Source: Tidjanibacter sp.
GTDB lineage: Bacteria; Bacteroidota; Bacteroidia; Bacteroidales; Rikenellaceae
Direction: 5' to 3'
Length of the DNA: 64,000 nucleotides
Assembly (NCBI GenBank): GCA_017396085.1
Contig: JAFQNC010000014.1
Location: 1-64,000 of the forward strand
Shown here: positions 34,451 to 43,289 of the stretch, one piece after another
Layout of the letters: each line of letters begins with the position of its first letter
Numbering within the stretch: position 1 is the stretch's first letter
The notes under the pieces: model-generated
Seen by the model: the letters and a program-made list of their open reading frames with translations, nothing else
Told to the model about the DNA's origin: nothing
Databases searched by the model: none
Program-made: the position numbers and the translations under genes

Positions 34451-37243
34451 ATGAAGAGATTATTACTGATTTTCCACACGCTTCTCCTTGTGGCTGTCGG
34501 TTCGCTCGTAGCACAAGAAAATTCGCATTGGTACCCCATCGAAAAGGAGCATCGTCCCTATGTCCGATGGTGGTGGTTGGGTAGTGCTGTCGATTACGAG
34601 GGCATAACATACAATATGGAGGAGTTCTCTCGTCAGGGATTTGGCGGTGTGGAGATTACCCCCATATACGGCGTTCAAGGCAACGAACACGCCGACATCG
34701 ACTACCTGTCGCCACGATGGATGGAGATGTACAAGCACACACGCGCCGAAGGTAAGAGGTTGGGCATTGGTGTCGATATGAACAACGGCACGGGGTGGCC
34801 CTTTGGTGGTCCGCAGGTCAATTACGACACATCGGCGCAAAAGTTCATAATCGAAGAGTGGACTCTCTCCGCCAACACCCCTTTTACCCACAAGATTCTG
34901 CCGAGTGATAGGAAACAGCACGAAGTAGCCGAACTCGTGGCGATGCAGGCTCTGTCGGGAGATAGAAGAGTGGATATTAGCAACTATGTGGGTCCGAGTC
35001 ATCAACTGTTGTGGAATGTCCCTGATGATAGCGATTGGAAGATATATGCCCTCTTTGCAGGACGTACACGTCAGCGGGTAAAACGTGCCGCTCCCGGTGG
35101 CGAAGGTTTGGTTGTAAACCATTATGATAGTTGCGCATTGAGAATATACCTTGACCGTTTTGAGAAGGCTTTCAGGGAGAGCGGAGCAGAGTATCCCGAA
35201 ACGCTCTTTAATGACTCATTTGAAGTCTATGGGGCGAGTTGGGATGAAAAGATGCCTCAAACATTCATCGAGCGCAATGGTTATGCACTGACCGACTATC
35301 TGCCAGAGTTGGCAGGAGGTGGCGATGCGGAGATTCGTGCACGAGTAGTGAGCGATTATCGAGAGACATTAGCCGAAATGTTGCTCGAAAATTTTACGAT
35401 ACGGTGGAGTGAGTGGGCACATCGTCACGGCTCGCTGACTCGTAATCAGGCGCACGGCTCACCGGCAAATCTCATAGACCTGTATGCTGCGGTTGATATC
35501 CCAGAGTGTGAGTCGTTTGGTCGCTCTGATTTTGACCTTGCAGGGTTACGCTCCGACTCAATCCGAAAACCCAACGATGGAACCCCTGCCGTGCTTAAAT
35601 TTGCCTCGTCGGCGGCACATCTTACGGGTAAAAAAACCGTATCGGCAGAGGCATTGACTTGGCTCACCGAACATTTCCGCACATCACTTTCGCAGTGTAA
35701 ACCCGAGATTGACCTAATGTTTGCAGCAGGTGTAAACCACGTGGTATTTCACGGCGCACCATATTCGCCCAAAGGTGCCGAGTTCCCCGCGTGGCGTTTC
35801 TATGCCTCGATAAATATGAGTCCTACGGCGGCGTTTTGGCGCGATGTTAGACCTCTGACCGATTATATTGCTCGATGTCAGTCATTTCTGTCGGCGGGTG
35901 AGCCTGATAATGATTTATTGGTCTATCTGCCACTTTATGATATTTGGCACGAACAACAAGATAGCCCATTCTTAATATTCGACATCCACAAGATGGATAA
36001 GACGATGCCGCAGGTGAAAGCCACTATGGATGGGTTGGTTTCTGCGGGATTTGATGCCGACTACCTATCGGATCGTTACCTCTCTACGCTTTATGTTGAT
36101 AGGGACGGTATGATTATTTCGGAGGGTGGTGCGCGTTATCGTGCGTTGATGGTGCCGGCTTGCCACAAGATGCCTACCGAGAGTCTTGAAAAAGTTGTAA
36201 CGTTGGCTCGCAAAGGCGCAACAATAATCTTCTCCGAGCACTACCCCGATGATGTTCCGGGCTTGCGACGAATAGCCGAGCGAGACGAATTTAAGCGACT
36301 CCTGAAACGTCTGCCCGATGATGAGGATTTTGGAGAGAGCGAATCATTCCGCTGTGGACGTGGACGAGTGATTACGGGTAGTAACTTTGACGAGATGTGT
36401 CGTATGGCGAATATTCGCCCCGAGACGTTCAAGAGCCAACTCGGAGGTACGATGTTGCGCCGTCGAAATGAAGTGGGGGGTTACAATTACTTTCTGTCAA
36501 TGCTTCGTGAACATAGCGTAGATGGCTGGGTATCTTTGGCAACAGATGGAGCAGCGGCTATTATTCTCGACCCACTAACGGGTAAGGTGGGTAAGGCACA
36601 AATACGCCATAATGAGCAGGGTACAATTGATGTTAAGTTACAGATGAGATCAGGAGAGTCGTTGCTGATTAAGACTTTTGCGCAGGATGTCGAGTGTGAG
36701 GCGTGGCGATATATATCCCATTGTGGTACTCCACTCGAAATTGAGCGTGGGTGGAGCATATCATTCCCCGAAAGTGCGCCATCAATTGACGGACATTTCA
36801 AAATCGACACTCTGTGTGATTGGACTACCTTGCCCGATGACCGAGCAAGGGTAAATCAGGCAACAGCACGTTATGAAGTGCGATTTTTGGTAGATAATCC
36901 CGACGAGGCTGACGATTGGTCACTCGATTTGGGTGATGTGCGTGAGAGCGCTGTGGTGATAATTAATGGCAGACGAGTGGCCACGCTTACTACGGTGCCG
37001 TTTGTTGTAAGAGTGGGTGAGTTTTTGATAGAGGGTGAAAATGTCTTGCAGGTTGATGTAACAAATCTTCCGTCAAATCGTATAGCCGACTATGAGCGAC
37101 GTGGAGTTCATTGGCGTATATTCAAAGATGCTAACATATCGTCGGTAACGGGTGCCAAACAATTTTCGTTTGGCGATTGGTTGCCTGACCCATCGGGACT
37201 CAACTCCAATGTTGTGCTTACACCGATTTACTACGAAAAATGA
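34451..37243 (+). CDS. GH106 alpha-L-rhamnosidase
   Basis: Secreted enzyme that removes alpha-L-rhamnose from RG-I oligosaccharides, providing rhamnose for the rha operon. 930 residues with signal peptide (MKRLLLIFHTLLLVAVGSLVA). Family landmarks: RPYVRWWWLGSAVDYEG at the N-terminus, FGGVEITPIYG, GVDMNNGTGWPFGGP, NDSFEVYGASWDE and GVNHVVFHGAPYSP. The C-terminal jelly-roll-like domain (about 790-915) has the usual VIINGRRVATL strand. It is the first gene of a three-gene operon and its TGA overlaps a possible upstream start of the GH105 gene. Confidence 0.93.
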   Translation: MKRLLLIFHTLLLVAVGSLVAQENSHWYPIEKEHRPYVRWWWLGSAVDYEGITYNMEEFSRQGFGGVEITPIYGVQGNEHADIDYLSPRWMEMYKHTRAEGKRLGIGVDMNNGTGWPFGGPQVNYDTSAQKFIIEEWTLSANTPFTHKILPSDRKQHEVAELVAMQALSGDRRVDISNYVGPSHQLLWNVPDDSDWKIYALFAGRTRQRVKRAAPGGEGLVVNHYDSCALRIYLDRFEKAFRESGAEYPETLFNDSFEVYGASWDEKMPQTFIERNGYALTDYLPELAGGGDAEIRARVVSDYRETLAEMLLENFTIRWSEWAHRHGSLTRNQAHGSPANLIDLYAAVDIPECESFGRSDFDLAGLRSDSIRKPNDGTPAVLKFASSAAHLTGKKTVSAEALTWLTEHFRTSLSQCKPEIDLMFAAGVNHVVFHGAPYSPKGAEFPAWRFYASINMSPTAAFWRDVRPLTDYIARCQSFLSAGEPDNDLLVYLPLYDIWHEQQDSPFLIFDIHKMDKTMPQVKATMDGLVSAGFDADYLSDRYLSTLYVDRDGMIISEGGARYRALMVPACHKMPTESLEKVVTLARKGATIIFSEHYPDDVPGLRRIAERDEFKRLLKRLPDDEDFGESESFRCGRGRVITGSNFDEMCRMANIRPETFKSQLGGTMLRRRNEVGGYNYFLSMLREHSVDGWVSLATDGAAAIILDPLTGKVGKAQIRHNEQGTIDVKLQMRSGESLLIKTFAQDVECEAWRYISHCGTPLEIERGWSISFPESAPSIDGHFKIDTLCDWTTLPDDRARVNQATARYEVRFLVDNPDEADDWSLDLGDVRESAVVIINGRRVATLTTVPFVVRVGEFLIEGENVLQVDVTNLPSNRIADYERRGVHWRIFKDANISSVTGAKQFSFGDWLPDPSGLNSNVVLTPIYYEK

Positions 37244-37263
37244 GAATAAAATTTATAGATGCA

Positions 37264-38397
37264 ATGAAGAAAATTAGACTGCTATTTTTGTTGTTGAGCC
37301 TCTCGGTTGGCTCGGTTGTGGCGCAGGAGTTACCCTCGCGCGACAAAATACTCGAAGTCACAAAGCGCGTCAACGAATATCTGATGACCAAAAAGTATCC
37401 TGACCCAACGGCTGTGATGCCTTATTATTCGCGAAACAAAGTCTATGAGTCGAATATATGGACACGTGCTGTATATTACGAGGGGCTGATGGCTCTCTAC
37501 TCGATTTACCCCGATAATCGTTACTATGACTATGCAATGCGTTGGGCTGAATTTCATAAGTGGGGTATGCGAGGCGACGATACAACAACTCGCAATGCCG
37601 ACAACTATTGTTGTGCCCAGACATATATCGACCTGTATCGTCTGACTCCGCGACCAGAGATGCTGACCAAGACGATTGCCTTGTGCGATATGTTGGTAAA
37701 TAGCCCGCAGATTGAAGATTGGACTTGGATTGATGCCATACAAATGGGTATGCCCGTATTGGTTAAGTTGGGTACATTGAAAGGCGATAGTCGTTACTAT
37801 GAGAAAGCTTACGATATGTATATGTGGAGCCGTAACACACACGCCGGAGGACTCTACAATGAAGCCGAAGGTCTGTGGTGGCGAGATAAGGATTTTATAC
37901 CCCCATACAAGGAGCCCAATGGAGAGGATTGCTATTGGTCGCGTGGCAATGGTTGGGTAGTGGCTGCATTGGTTCGCGTGCTCGATGAACTGCCCCAAGA
38001 TGCCCCGCATCGTAACCAATATATAAAGGATTTGCGTGCAATGTGCAAGGCGGCGAAGGCGTGCCAGCGCGAAGATGGTTATTGGAATGTCAGCTTGCAC
38101 GACGAATCAAATTTCGGAGGTAAAGAGGTTAGCGGAACCTCTCTCTTCATCTATGGTATGGCGTGGGGTATCAATAATGGTATTTTAGACCGAGAGGAGT
38201 ATCTACCCGTGGTGGCAAAGGCTTGGAATACAATGGTAAAAGAGGCTGTTCACAAAAACGGCTTTTTGGGCTATGTGCAGGGCACAGGCAAAGAGCCCAA
38301 GGATGGACAACCCGTCACATTCAAATCGAAACCCGATTTTGAGGATTACGGTGTGGGCTGTTTCCTGTTGGCGGGTTCCGAGATTTATAAATTATAA
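37264..38397 (+). CDS. GH105 unsaturated rhamnogalacturonyl hydrolase
   Basis: Removes the unsaturated uronic acid left by PL11 lyases from the non-reducing end of RG-I fragments by hydration of the double bond. The alpha/alpha barrel is recognisable from MRWAEFHKWGMRGDDTTTRNADNYCCAQTYIDLYR, DWTWIDAIQMGMPV (with the catalytic Asp) and YWSRGNGWVVAALVRVLDEL. The ATG at 37264 begins the signal peptide MKKIRLLFLLLSLSVGSVVA. An earlier in-frame ATG at 37240 overlaps the previous stop by four bases and could be used if translation is coupled. Length (377) is normal. Completes the PL11-GH105-GH106 exchange cycle on RG-I. Confidence 0.93.
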   Translation: MKKIRLLFLLLSLSVGSVVAQELPSRDKILEVTKRVNEYLMTKKYPDPTAVMPYYSRNKVYESNIWTRAVYYEGLMALYSIYPDNRYYDYAMRWAEFHKWGMRGDDTTTRNADNYCCAQTYIDLYRLTPRPEMLTKTIALCDMLVNSPQIEDWTWIDAIQMGMPVLVKLGTLKGDSRYYEKAYDMYMWSRNTHAGGLYNEAEGLWWRDKDFIPPYKEPNGEDCYWSRGNGWVVAALVRVLDELPQDAPHRNQYIKDLRAMCKAAKACQREDGYWNVSLHDESNFGGKEVSGTSLFIYGMAWGINNGILDREEYLPVVAKAWNTMVKEAVHKNGFLGYVQGTGKEPKDGQPVTFKSKPDFEDYGVGCFLLAGSEIYKL

Positions 38398-38420
38398 TCA
38401 ACCCCAAATGTTTTAGTAAT

Positions 38421-39878
38421 ATGAAAAAGAGATTAATTCTTACGCTTGCGTTAATGTTTGCTGTTGTCTTTAACGCATCATCACAACACCTTCGTCTGCC
38501 CAAGGTTATTGGCGACAATATGGTTCTGCAACAGGGTAAAAAGGTGGTAGTTTGGGGTGAGGCAGCTCCCAATGCCAAGGTTGAGGTGCAGTTCCAAAAA
38601 CAGAAACATCGCACCACTGCCAATGAGGTGGGAAAGTGGCAGGTATTGTTGGATGAGATGAAGGCGACGGATAAATCCCAAAATCTTGTAGTGCGCAGTG
38701 ACGATGAGACTCTGATACTGAAAAATGTTGTTGTAGGCGAGGTGTGGTTAGCATCAGGACAATCCAATATGGAGTATTCGATGGCAAACCACCCGAAGTA
38801 TGCAAAACCACGACGTGGCGACCGCGACTATCAGCAGAAGGCTTATGAGAGTGCCTCAAATCCTCTAATCAGAGTGATGCACGTACAGAAGAATCTAAAA
38901 GCCGATACGTTGCCTTCGTATGGTTGGAAAACCCTTACGCAGGAGAGTCTAAAACCGGTCTCGGCGGCAGCCTACTTCTTTGCCGAGATGCTGGCCGACA
39001 GTCTGAAAGTGCCCGTTGGTGTCATTTCGTCGGCGTGGGGTGGTACCTCAATCGAGGCGTGGACTCCGATAGAGGCTTATGTTGAGTCGGAGCAGTTTGG
39101 CGATAAGATTGAACGTGGTAAATATCTTGGTTCCGAGGAGATTGGCAAGCGTTACAATAAGATGATAGCACCGATTATCCCATATACTATGCGTGGTATT
39201 ATATGGTATCAAGGTGAGCAGAATTTGATTATGGGCGACGTGGATTCCTATACAGACAAACAACGACTGCTGATTGAGGGTTGGCGAAATAAGTGGAACG
39301 ACCAAAATCTCTCATTCTACTATGTGCAGTTGGCTCCGCATATCTACTCACAGCGTCGCAATGATGTAGAGCCAAAGACATGGGAGACACTACCTTTATT
39401 CCGTTATGCACAAGAGGCTACAATGTATGAGGTTGAGGGTACAGGAATGGTTGTTATAACCGACTTGGTCGATAAGTTGAGTGATATTCATCCGCCCTAT
39501 AAATGGGAGGTCGGTCGTCGCTTGGCTCGTTGGGCTCTCGCCAATGATTATGGATGTGATATGGAGTATAAGAATGCTTCGTTTGAGTCTATGCAGGTTG
39601 AAGGTAATCGCCTGATTGTCACATTCAAAGATGTAGCAGGAGGACTTAAAACATCCAATGGTGAGGCTCCCGACTGGTTTTGGATTGCCGACAAACAGGG
39701 ACGTTTCTTCAAGGCGGAAGCCGAGTTGATTGCCCCCGATAAGGTTGCCCTTCGACAAGAACGTATCAAACGCCCTGTCGCTGTACGATTTGGCTGGGAC
39801 GAGACAGCTACGCCGAATTTACAAAATGGAGCAGGGCTTCCCGTCATACCGTTCAAGAAGTGGTTGGAGGTGAGGTAG
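38421..39878 (+). CDS. Sialate O-acetylesterase-type esterase (SASA/SGNH)
   Basis: Secreted SGNH esterase of 485 residues with a signal peptide (MKKRLILTLALMFAVVFNASS). After an N-terminal beta domain (about 24-105, LPKVIGDNMVLQQGKKVVVWGEA) comes the catalytic block ASGQSNMEYSM with the nucleophile serine, WGGTSIEAWTP, WYQGEQN and the C-terminal DLVDKLSDIHPPYKWEVGRRLA with Asp and His. The family removes acetyl groups from sugars and includes pectin and xylan esterases. In this operon, after GH106 and GH105, acetylated rhamnose or galacturonate is the likely target. Last gene of the operon. Confidence 0.88.
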   Translation: MKKRLILTLALMFAVVFNASSQHLRLPKVIGDNMVLQQGKKVVVWGEAAPNAKVEVQFQKQKHRTTANEVGKWQVLLDEMKATDKSQNLVVRSDDETLILKNVVVGEVWLASGQSNMEYSMANHPKYAKPRRGDRDYQQKAYESASNPLIRVMHVQKNLKADTLPSYGWKTLTQESLKPVSAAAYFFAEMLADSLKVPVGVISSAWGGTSIEAWTPIEAYVESEQFGDKIERGKYLGSEEIGKRYNKMIAPIIPYTMRGIIWYQGEQNLIMGDVDSYTDKQRLLIEGWRNKWNDQNLSFYYVQLAPHIYSQRRNDVEPKTWETLPLFRYAQEATMYEVEGTGMVVITDLVDKLSDIHPPYKWEVGRRLARWALANDYGCDMEYKNASFESMQVEGNRLIVTFKDVAGGLKTSNGEAPDWFWIADKQGRFFKAEAELIAPDKVALRQERIKRPVAVRFGWDETATPNLQNGAGLPVIPFKKWLEVR

Positions 39879-39968
39879 TAACTTAATGGAAGACCGTTGA
39901 TGACCGCCATACATTAAAAGACTTGCTTGGGGGAGAATAGGATCACGAAAAAAGGACAGTCGTTTGAC

Positions 39969-40040
39969 TTTGTGATTGACTTCGCTCCACAATGCTACCG
40001 CATTGCGCCGCTCGTCTTTCACTGCGTCGGCTCGGCAATA
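39969..40040. repeat. Left copy of a 72-bp intergenic repeat
   Basis: Identical to 48036-48107 at 68 of 72 positions. On the minus strand it folds: CGCAATGC pairs with GCATTGTG around GGTA (about 39993-40012). Two of the four differences fall in that stem and both keep pairing as wobbles. All four would change the amino acid in the only open frame, so a protein is unlikely. Part of the gene-free stretch 39879-40268. Confidence 0.8.
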
Positions 40041-40082
40041 GCCGAACAAGGAGTATTACCTTCGGTAACCCACCTCAAAAAC

Positions 40083-40131
40083 CGAGAGAGGATACATTGC
40101 AAATAAACTTGCAGTATCCTCTCTCGTTTTT
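40083..40131. terminator. Bidirectional terminator with TTGCAAATAAACTTGCA apex
   Basis: CGAGAGAGGATAC pairs with GTATCCTCTCTCG, topped by TTGCAAATAAACTTGCA. T5 follows on the plus strand and A5 precedes it, so it can end the GH106 operon and stop transcription from the island. The same apex tops the hairpin at 48151-48187 on a different outer stem. Confidence 0.85.
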
Positions 40132-40268
40132 GCGAGCTCTTCGAGCATCTCCTTGTAGACCATTGCTCTCGCACTCTTTGTGCTCCCGTTGGAGGGAGTG
40201 ACTTTTGCAGTGTTACGCAAACACACAAATCGTTGTGGCTACTGTATCACCACGCACTCACACGACAC

Positions 40269-40775
40269 TTATAAAAGCACCGCTTTAAGTTTGAAATCTT
40301 TTGAAGAATGGTCAATCATCATTTGATACTCTTTGATTTCGCAATTATTTTCCATTGACAGAGCCCGAATTATACCTCTCAACATTGATAGACTTTCGGG
40401 CGCAATATAAGTACCATAGTAAATGGCAGAAGGGATAGGCGTTGGTAGTGCTTTAACTTTGCCTTTCTCGCAAGGCTCTCCAATCCTGCAGACTACACGC
40501 CACTCTTTTTCGTGAGCCCATTGTTCACCCTTTATCAAACAGATTCGATGAGGAAATAAAACATCTGGAGTGTAGGTTTTCTCTAACAACCCAGTCTGTT
40601 GTAGTATATATTGTCCAATAAAGGAGTCCATCCATAATGTGGCATCTACGCGTTCTTTTTGATAGATGATAGGAGATAGATATCCTTGTATTAGATTGTA
40701 CACTAATTCACGCCTCAATTCTTTCCAGTGTTTGAAATATTGGAAAGAATTGAGGTGCTTGTTTTGCCAAAGTGT
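40269..40775 (-). pseudogene. 5'-truncated DUF2971-type gene
   Basis: The C-terminal part of a DUF2971 family protein (function unknown; often in mobile or defence islands). The family mark HEKEWRVV and the following strands are visible. The frame is open from 40775 with no ATG or plausible start, and the N-terminal half of the family is missing. An artificial start would be a TTG at 40718. A perfect 15-bp inverted repeat (40713-40727, 40741-40755, 13-base spacer) lies within the coding stretch. The fragment marks the left part of the island. Confidence 0.6.
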
Positions 40776-40981
40776 TTATCATAATCACAAATATCGCCCA
40801 ATATACCGATATAGTGATAGATATACTTTCTGTCCGAGAAAGTATGGGGTTCTGTTTTGTTTCTGAAACGCAGCATTTATAGCGCACTTCGGAAATAAAA
40901 TAAACACTCCAAAATCAATGTTACATAAAATGTATTTACACTTTTTGTAATAACAATTTGTGTAATTACATATTTTGTTAT
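40776..40981. other. AT-rich gene-free stretch
   Basis: No gene is seen. It holds a perfect hairpin TACTTTCT-GTCCG-AGAAAGTA (40824-40844) and a run of related TTACA/TGTAA words (about 40920-40980), which look like possible protein-binding sites. Confidence 0.4.
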
Positions 40982-41015
40982 AAAAAGACATCCGAATCTT
41001 GTGGACTCGGATGTC
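40982..41015 (-). terminator. Intrinsic terminator of hipBA
   Basis: GACATCCGA pairs with TCGGATGTC; on the minus strand five T residues follow. It lies 22 bases after the hipA stop. Confidence 0.85.
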
Positions 41016-41037
41016 GAACTTTAAGATATTGAATGTC

Positions 41038-42540
41038 TTATTCTTGTTCCATGATTCTTTGCACTTCGTGACGCAGGTGCTCTTCTACCCACGCAGACAA
41101 TTGCTCCTTTGTAATATTTGTCACACCAATCCTGGTAATCTCGCTGTGAAGTGGGGTGCCCACGCGAATAATATATTTGCATGGTCGAGAGTCTATTGTT
41201 GCAAGTAGATGAAAGTTGCCTTTGAACGCTTGCTCTATGCGTACATTTAGGATATGTCGTCCGTGGCTATCAATATAAGCTATTGAAGGTGTTGCAGCTT
41301 GCAGACCCCACTCCTCTAAATGTTTGTTAAGACATTGTTCTATGCGTCCAATCCACTCCTCTCGAACACCATTGCGTGTGGCCAATGTGCGGAATGCTGA
41401 TATAGACTTAGCAACACTCTCTATAATGCTTTTTGCACGTCTAATACCATTTGCCTTGGCAAAGGATAGCACATCGTCAATAGTAATATTTCGAATCTTA
41501 CCTGCTAACGATAGGCATCTTTCACTCTCCGGTTGATATCCACCTTTGTTAAAAATGTATGTCATATCATACGCAGGCGCCAACGACCACTCTCTGCCCT
41601 CATTCATAATAAATGAGAAATTACGGTTGTGATCATCAGTGTTGTTTGCTAAGATATTGAAGACCATTCGTCTAAATACCTCATCAATAGCGGTCTCTGG
41701 GAGGTTTAGCTTTCGGCAGACAAGTACTAACTGCTCATAGCTTGTTGCCTCGGGATCCAGCGCAGCTAATGTCTGAGTGTGAAGTTTGTTGCCATCCGCT
41801 CGGTCAAAACGCAGAGTAAGGAAGTGTTTAACACCATCAACATCATACAACCTTGATTCCATCATTTGAATCCCCGCCATACAGCACATATTGTAATATG
41901 TCATTTCCAACTCGGCAGATGAACGCAGAGCATCACCAAATTTCAGAATATAATAGTCGTAGTCATTGTCGTGTATAATCTGTCCTGAACGAATCTCTCC
42001 AGATTTTTTATTGATAGCAATGATTGCTTTCGGCTGTCGGCCACCTGCGGATGTACCCACGGCATATAACATCTGCATTGTTATCGACTCATCGGGAGCG
42101 ATATGAGCATCCTCTCGCTCAACAAAGATCTTTTGAGCCAATGCAATTAATGAATCAATATCAATCTTCTCATTTTTGGAACTACTCGATTCTGGCTCAA
42201 ATTCGAATGCGCCCATACCTCGTTTACCTATAAATGAGAGTTTCTCTAATGGCGTTACGCTTGCTGGCGCAATTTTTTGCTCCTTACACCAGTGGTCAAA
42301 TAGTTCATTACCCCAATCATCTGGCAGTGAGTCAGCCAAAAACGGAGGTAGTTTCTGGAATGTCTTTTCAGCATTGCCATACTCAGGCATATTGCAACGA
42401 ATGTTGGCAAGTGGAGCTATTGCGGTTAGCACATCTTGCGTAATAGCCGGGTGTGGCGTAAAGTATGTTAAATGACGCTCTTTGTGCCACGCCAGACGGC
42501 CAATCTCCTTGCCCCAAAGGCTTACTTTTATTGCTTTCAT
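41038..42540 (-). CDS. hipA: HipA-type serine/threonine kinase toxin
   Basis: Toxin kinase of the HipBA class; such enzymes phosphorylate a cytosolic target (glutamyl-tRNA synthetase in E. coli) and slow growth. An N-terminal HipA subdomain (about 1-110) is followed by the P-loop-like VGTSAGGRQPKA (161-172), the catalytic loop NTDDHNRNF (300-308) and the metal site APAYDMTY with D325. All key residues are present. At 500 residues it is longer than E. coli HipA (440); residues beyond about 415 form an additional C-terminal region. It overlaps the antitoxin gene by four bases, so translation is coupled. Confidence 0.9.
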   Translation of the reverse strand: MKAIKVSLWGKEIGRLAWHKERHLTYFTPHPAITQDVLTAIAPLANIRCNMPEYGNAEKTFQKLPPFLADSLPDDWGNELFDHWCKEQKIAPASVTPLEKLSFIGKRGMGAFEFEPESSSSKNEKIDIDSLIALAQKIFVEREDAHIAPDESITMQMLYAVGTSAGGRQPKAIIAINKKSGEIRSGQIIHDNDYDYYILKFGDALRSSAELEMTYYNMCCMAGIQMMESRLYDVDGVKHFLTLRFDRADGNKLHTQTLAALDPEATSYEQLVLVCRKLNLPETAIDEVFRRMVFNILANNTDDHNRNFSFIMNEGREWSLAPAYDMTYIFNKGGYQPESERCLSLAGKIRNITIDDVLSFAKANGIRRAKSIIESVAKSISAFRTLATRNGVREEWIGRIEQCLNKHLEEWGLQAATPSIAYIDSHGRHILNVRIEQAFKGNFHLLATIDSRPCKYIIRVGTPLHSEITRIGVTNITKEQLSAWVEEHLRHEVQRIMEQE

Positions 42541-42845
42541 TTTCTTTTATGCCTTACTCGTTGAACTTTCTTTGTGTCATTATATAGATACGGAGATTCT
42601 GGCAATGCAGGGAGCAGGTACTCTAAATTATCAATGTAGCCGATAGCCTTTATTAGTGCAATGAAAGTGGCAAACGACATCTTTCCGATTGTGCCATTCT
42701 CGAATTTGTTAATGGTTAAAATGGATATACCAGAATGCTCGGACACATCCTTTTGTGTCATATTTAACCTGAGGCGATACTCTCTAAATTGGGTTCCCAA
42801 TAGTTGAATAATTTCTACCGCCGAATACTCCTTAAACTCTTCCAT
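42537..42845 (-). CDS. hipB: HipB-type antitoxin, XRE-family helix-turn-helix
   Basis: 102-residue DNA-binding antitoxin starting at the ATG at 42845; 29 upstream in-frame codons contain the operator region and were rejected. The helix-turn-helix is LGTQFREYRLRLNMTQKDVSEHSG followed by ISILTINKFENG. A C-terminal tail of about 30 residues is basic (KKVQRVRHKRK). It binds HipA and represses its own operon; an inverted-repeat operator lies 25 bases upstream. Confidence 0.88.
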   Translation of the reverse strand: MEEFKEYSAVEIIQLLGTQFREYRLRLNMTQKDVSEHSGISILTINKFENGTIGKMSFATFIALIKAIGYIDNLEYLLPALPESPYLYNDTKKVQRVRHKRK

Positions 42846-42869
42846 AATAAACTTAACTTTTATGTATGT

Positions 42870-42925
42870 TATACCTAAATATCGGGTATAAAATAAATGT
42901 TTATATAGTTTACGATGCAAATATA
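42870..42925 (-). promoter_or_regulatory. hipBA promoter and operator
   Basis: On the minus strand 42925-42918 reads TATATTTG, a good -7 box. Downstream of it lies TATACC-N9-GGTATA (42870-42890), close in form to the E. coli HipB site TATCC-N8-GGATA. Placement between promoter and start suits autorepression. Confidence 0.65.
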
Positions 42926-43001
42926 ATGACATTTTTTGAATCTACACACAATTTGTAAAAAAAGTTGGCGTACCATTGCATCTAGTCCGTGAATACAAAC
43001 A

Positions 43002-43137
43002 AAAATCACAATATATTGCGATTTTCACATTGCTAATTATAGTTGGGTGTCAATCCCAAAATAAGACAAAGTACGACACTTATGCGACAAAATGCGACAA
43101 TGTATAGACAAACATAGAAAAACGCATTTTTGCGTTT
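43002..43137. other. Possible replication or regulatory region: inverted repeats and five phased GACA boxes
   Basis: Within the gene-free 42926-43289. An inverted repeat, AAAATC-CAATATATTG-GATTTT (43002-43025), is followed by GACA at 43065, 43075, 43086, 43096 and 43107. The steps of 10, 11, 10 and 11 bases put all five on one face of the helix. Two copies are extended to ATGCGACAA. A hairpin AAACGCA-TTTT-TGCGTTT (43120-43137) follows. Iteron-like layout; function inferred. Confidence 0.5.
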
Positions 43138-43289
43138 GTTCGTTTGCAAAATCCTTCATAACTTCGCTGGTGAAATGTGGATGGATTTGGACTGATTGTG
43201 ACCACAATAAAAATAGCTAAAACGGCGTTCTGCTACCCACTCCAACATTTGATTATCAACAAATCACACCAAAAAATAAAGAAGACAAA

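Noticed and set aside
39819-40049. Minus-strand ORF with YCRADAVKDER, repeated at 47769-48215
   Set aside because: The similarity comes from the 72-bp repeat; all four differences are amino-acid changes while RNA pairing is kept, so it is not read as a protein.
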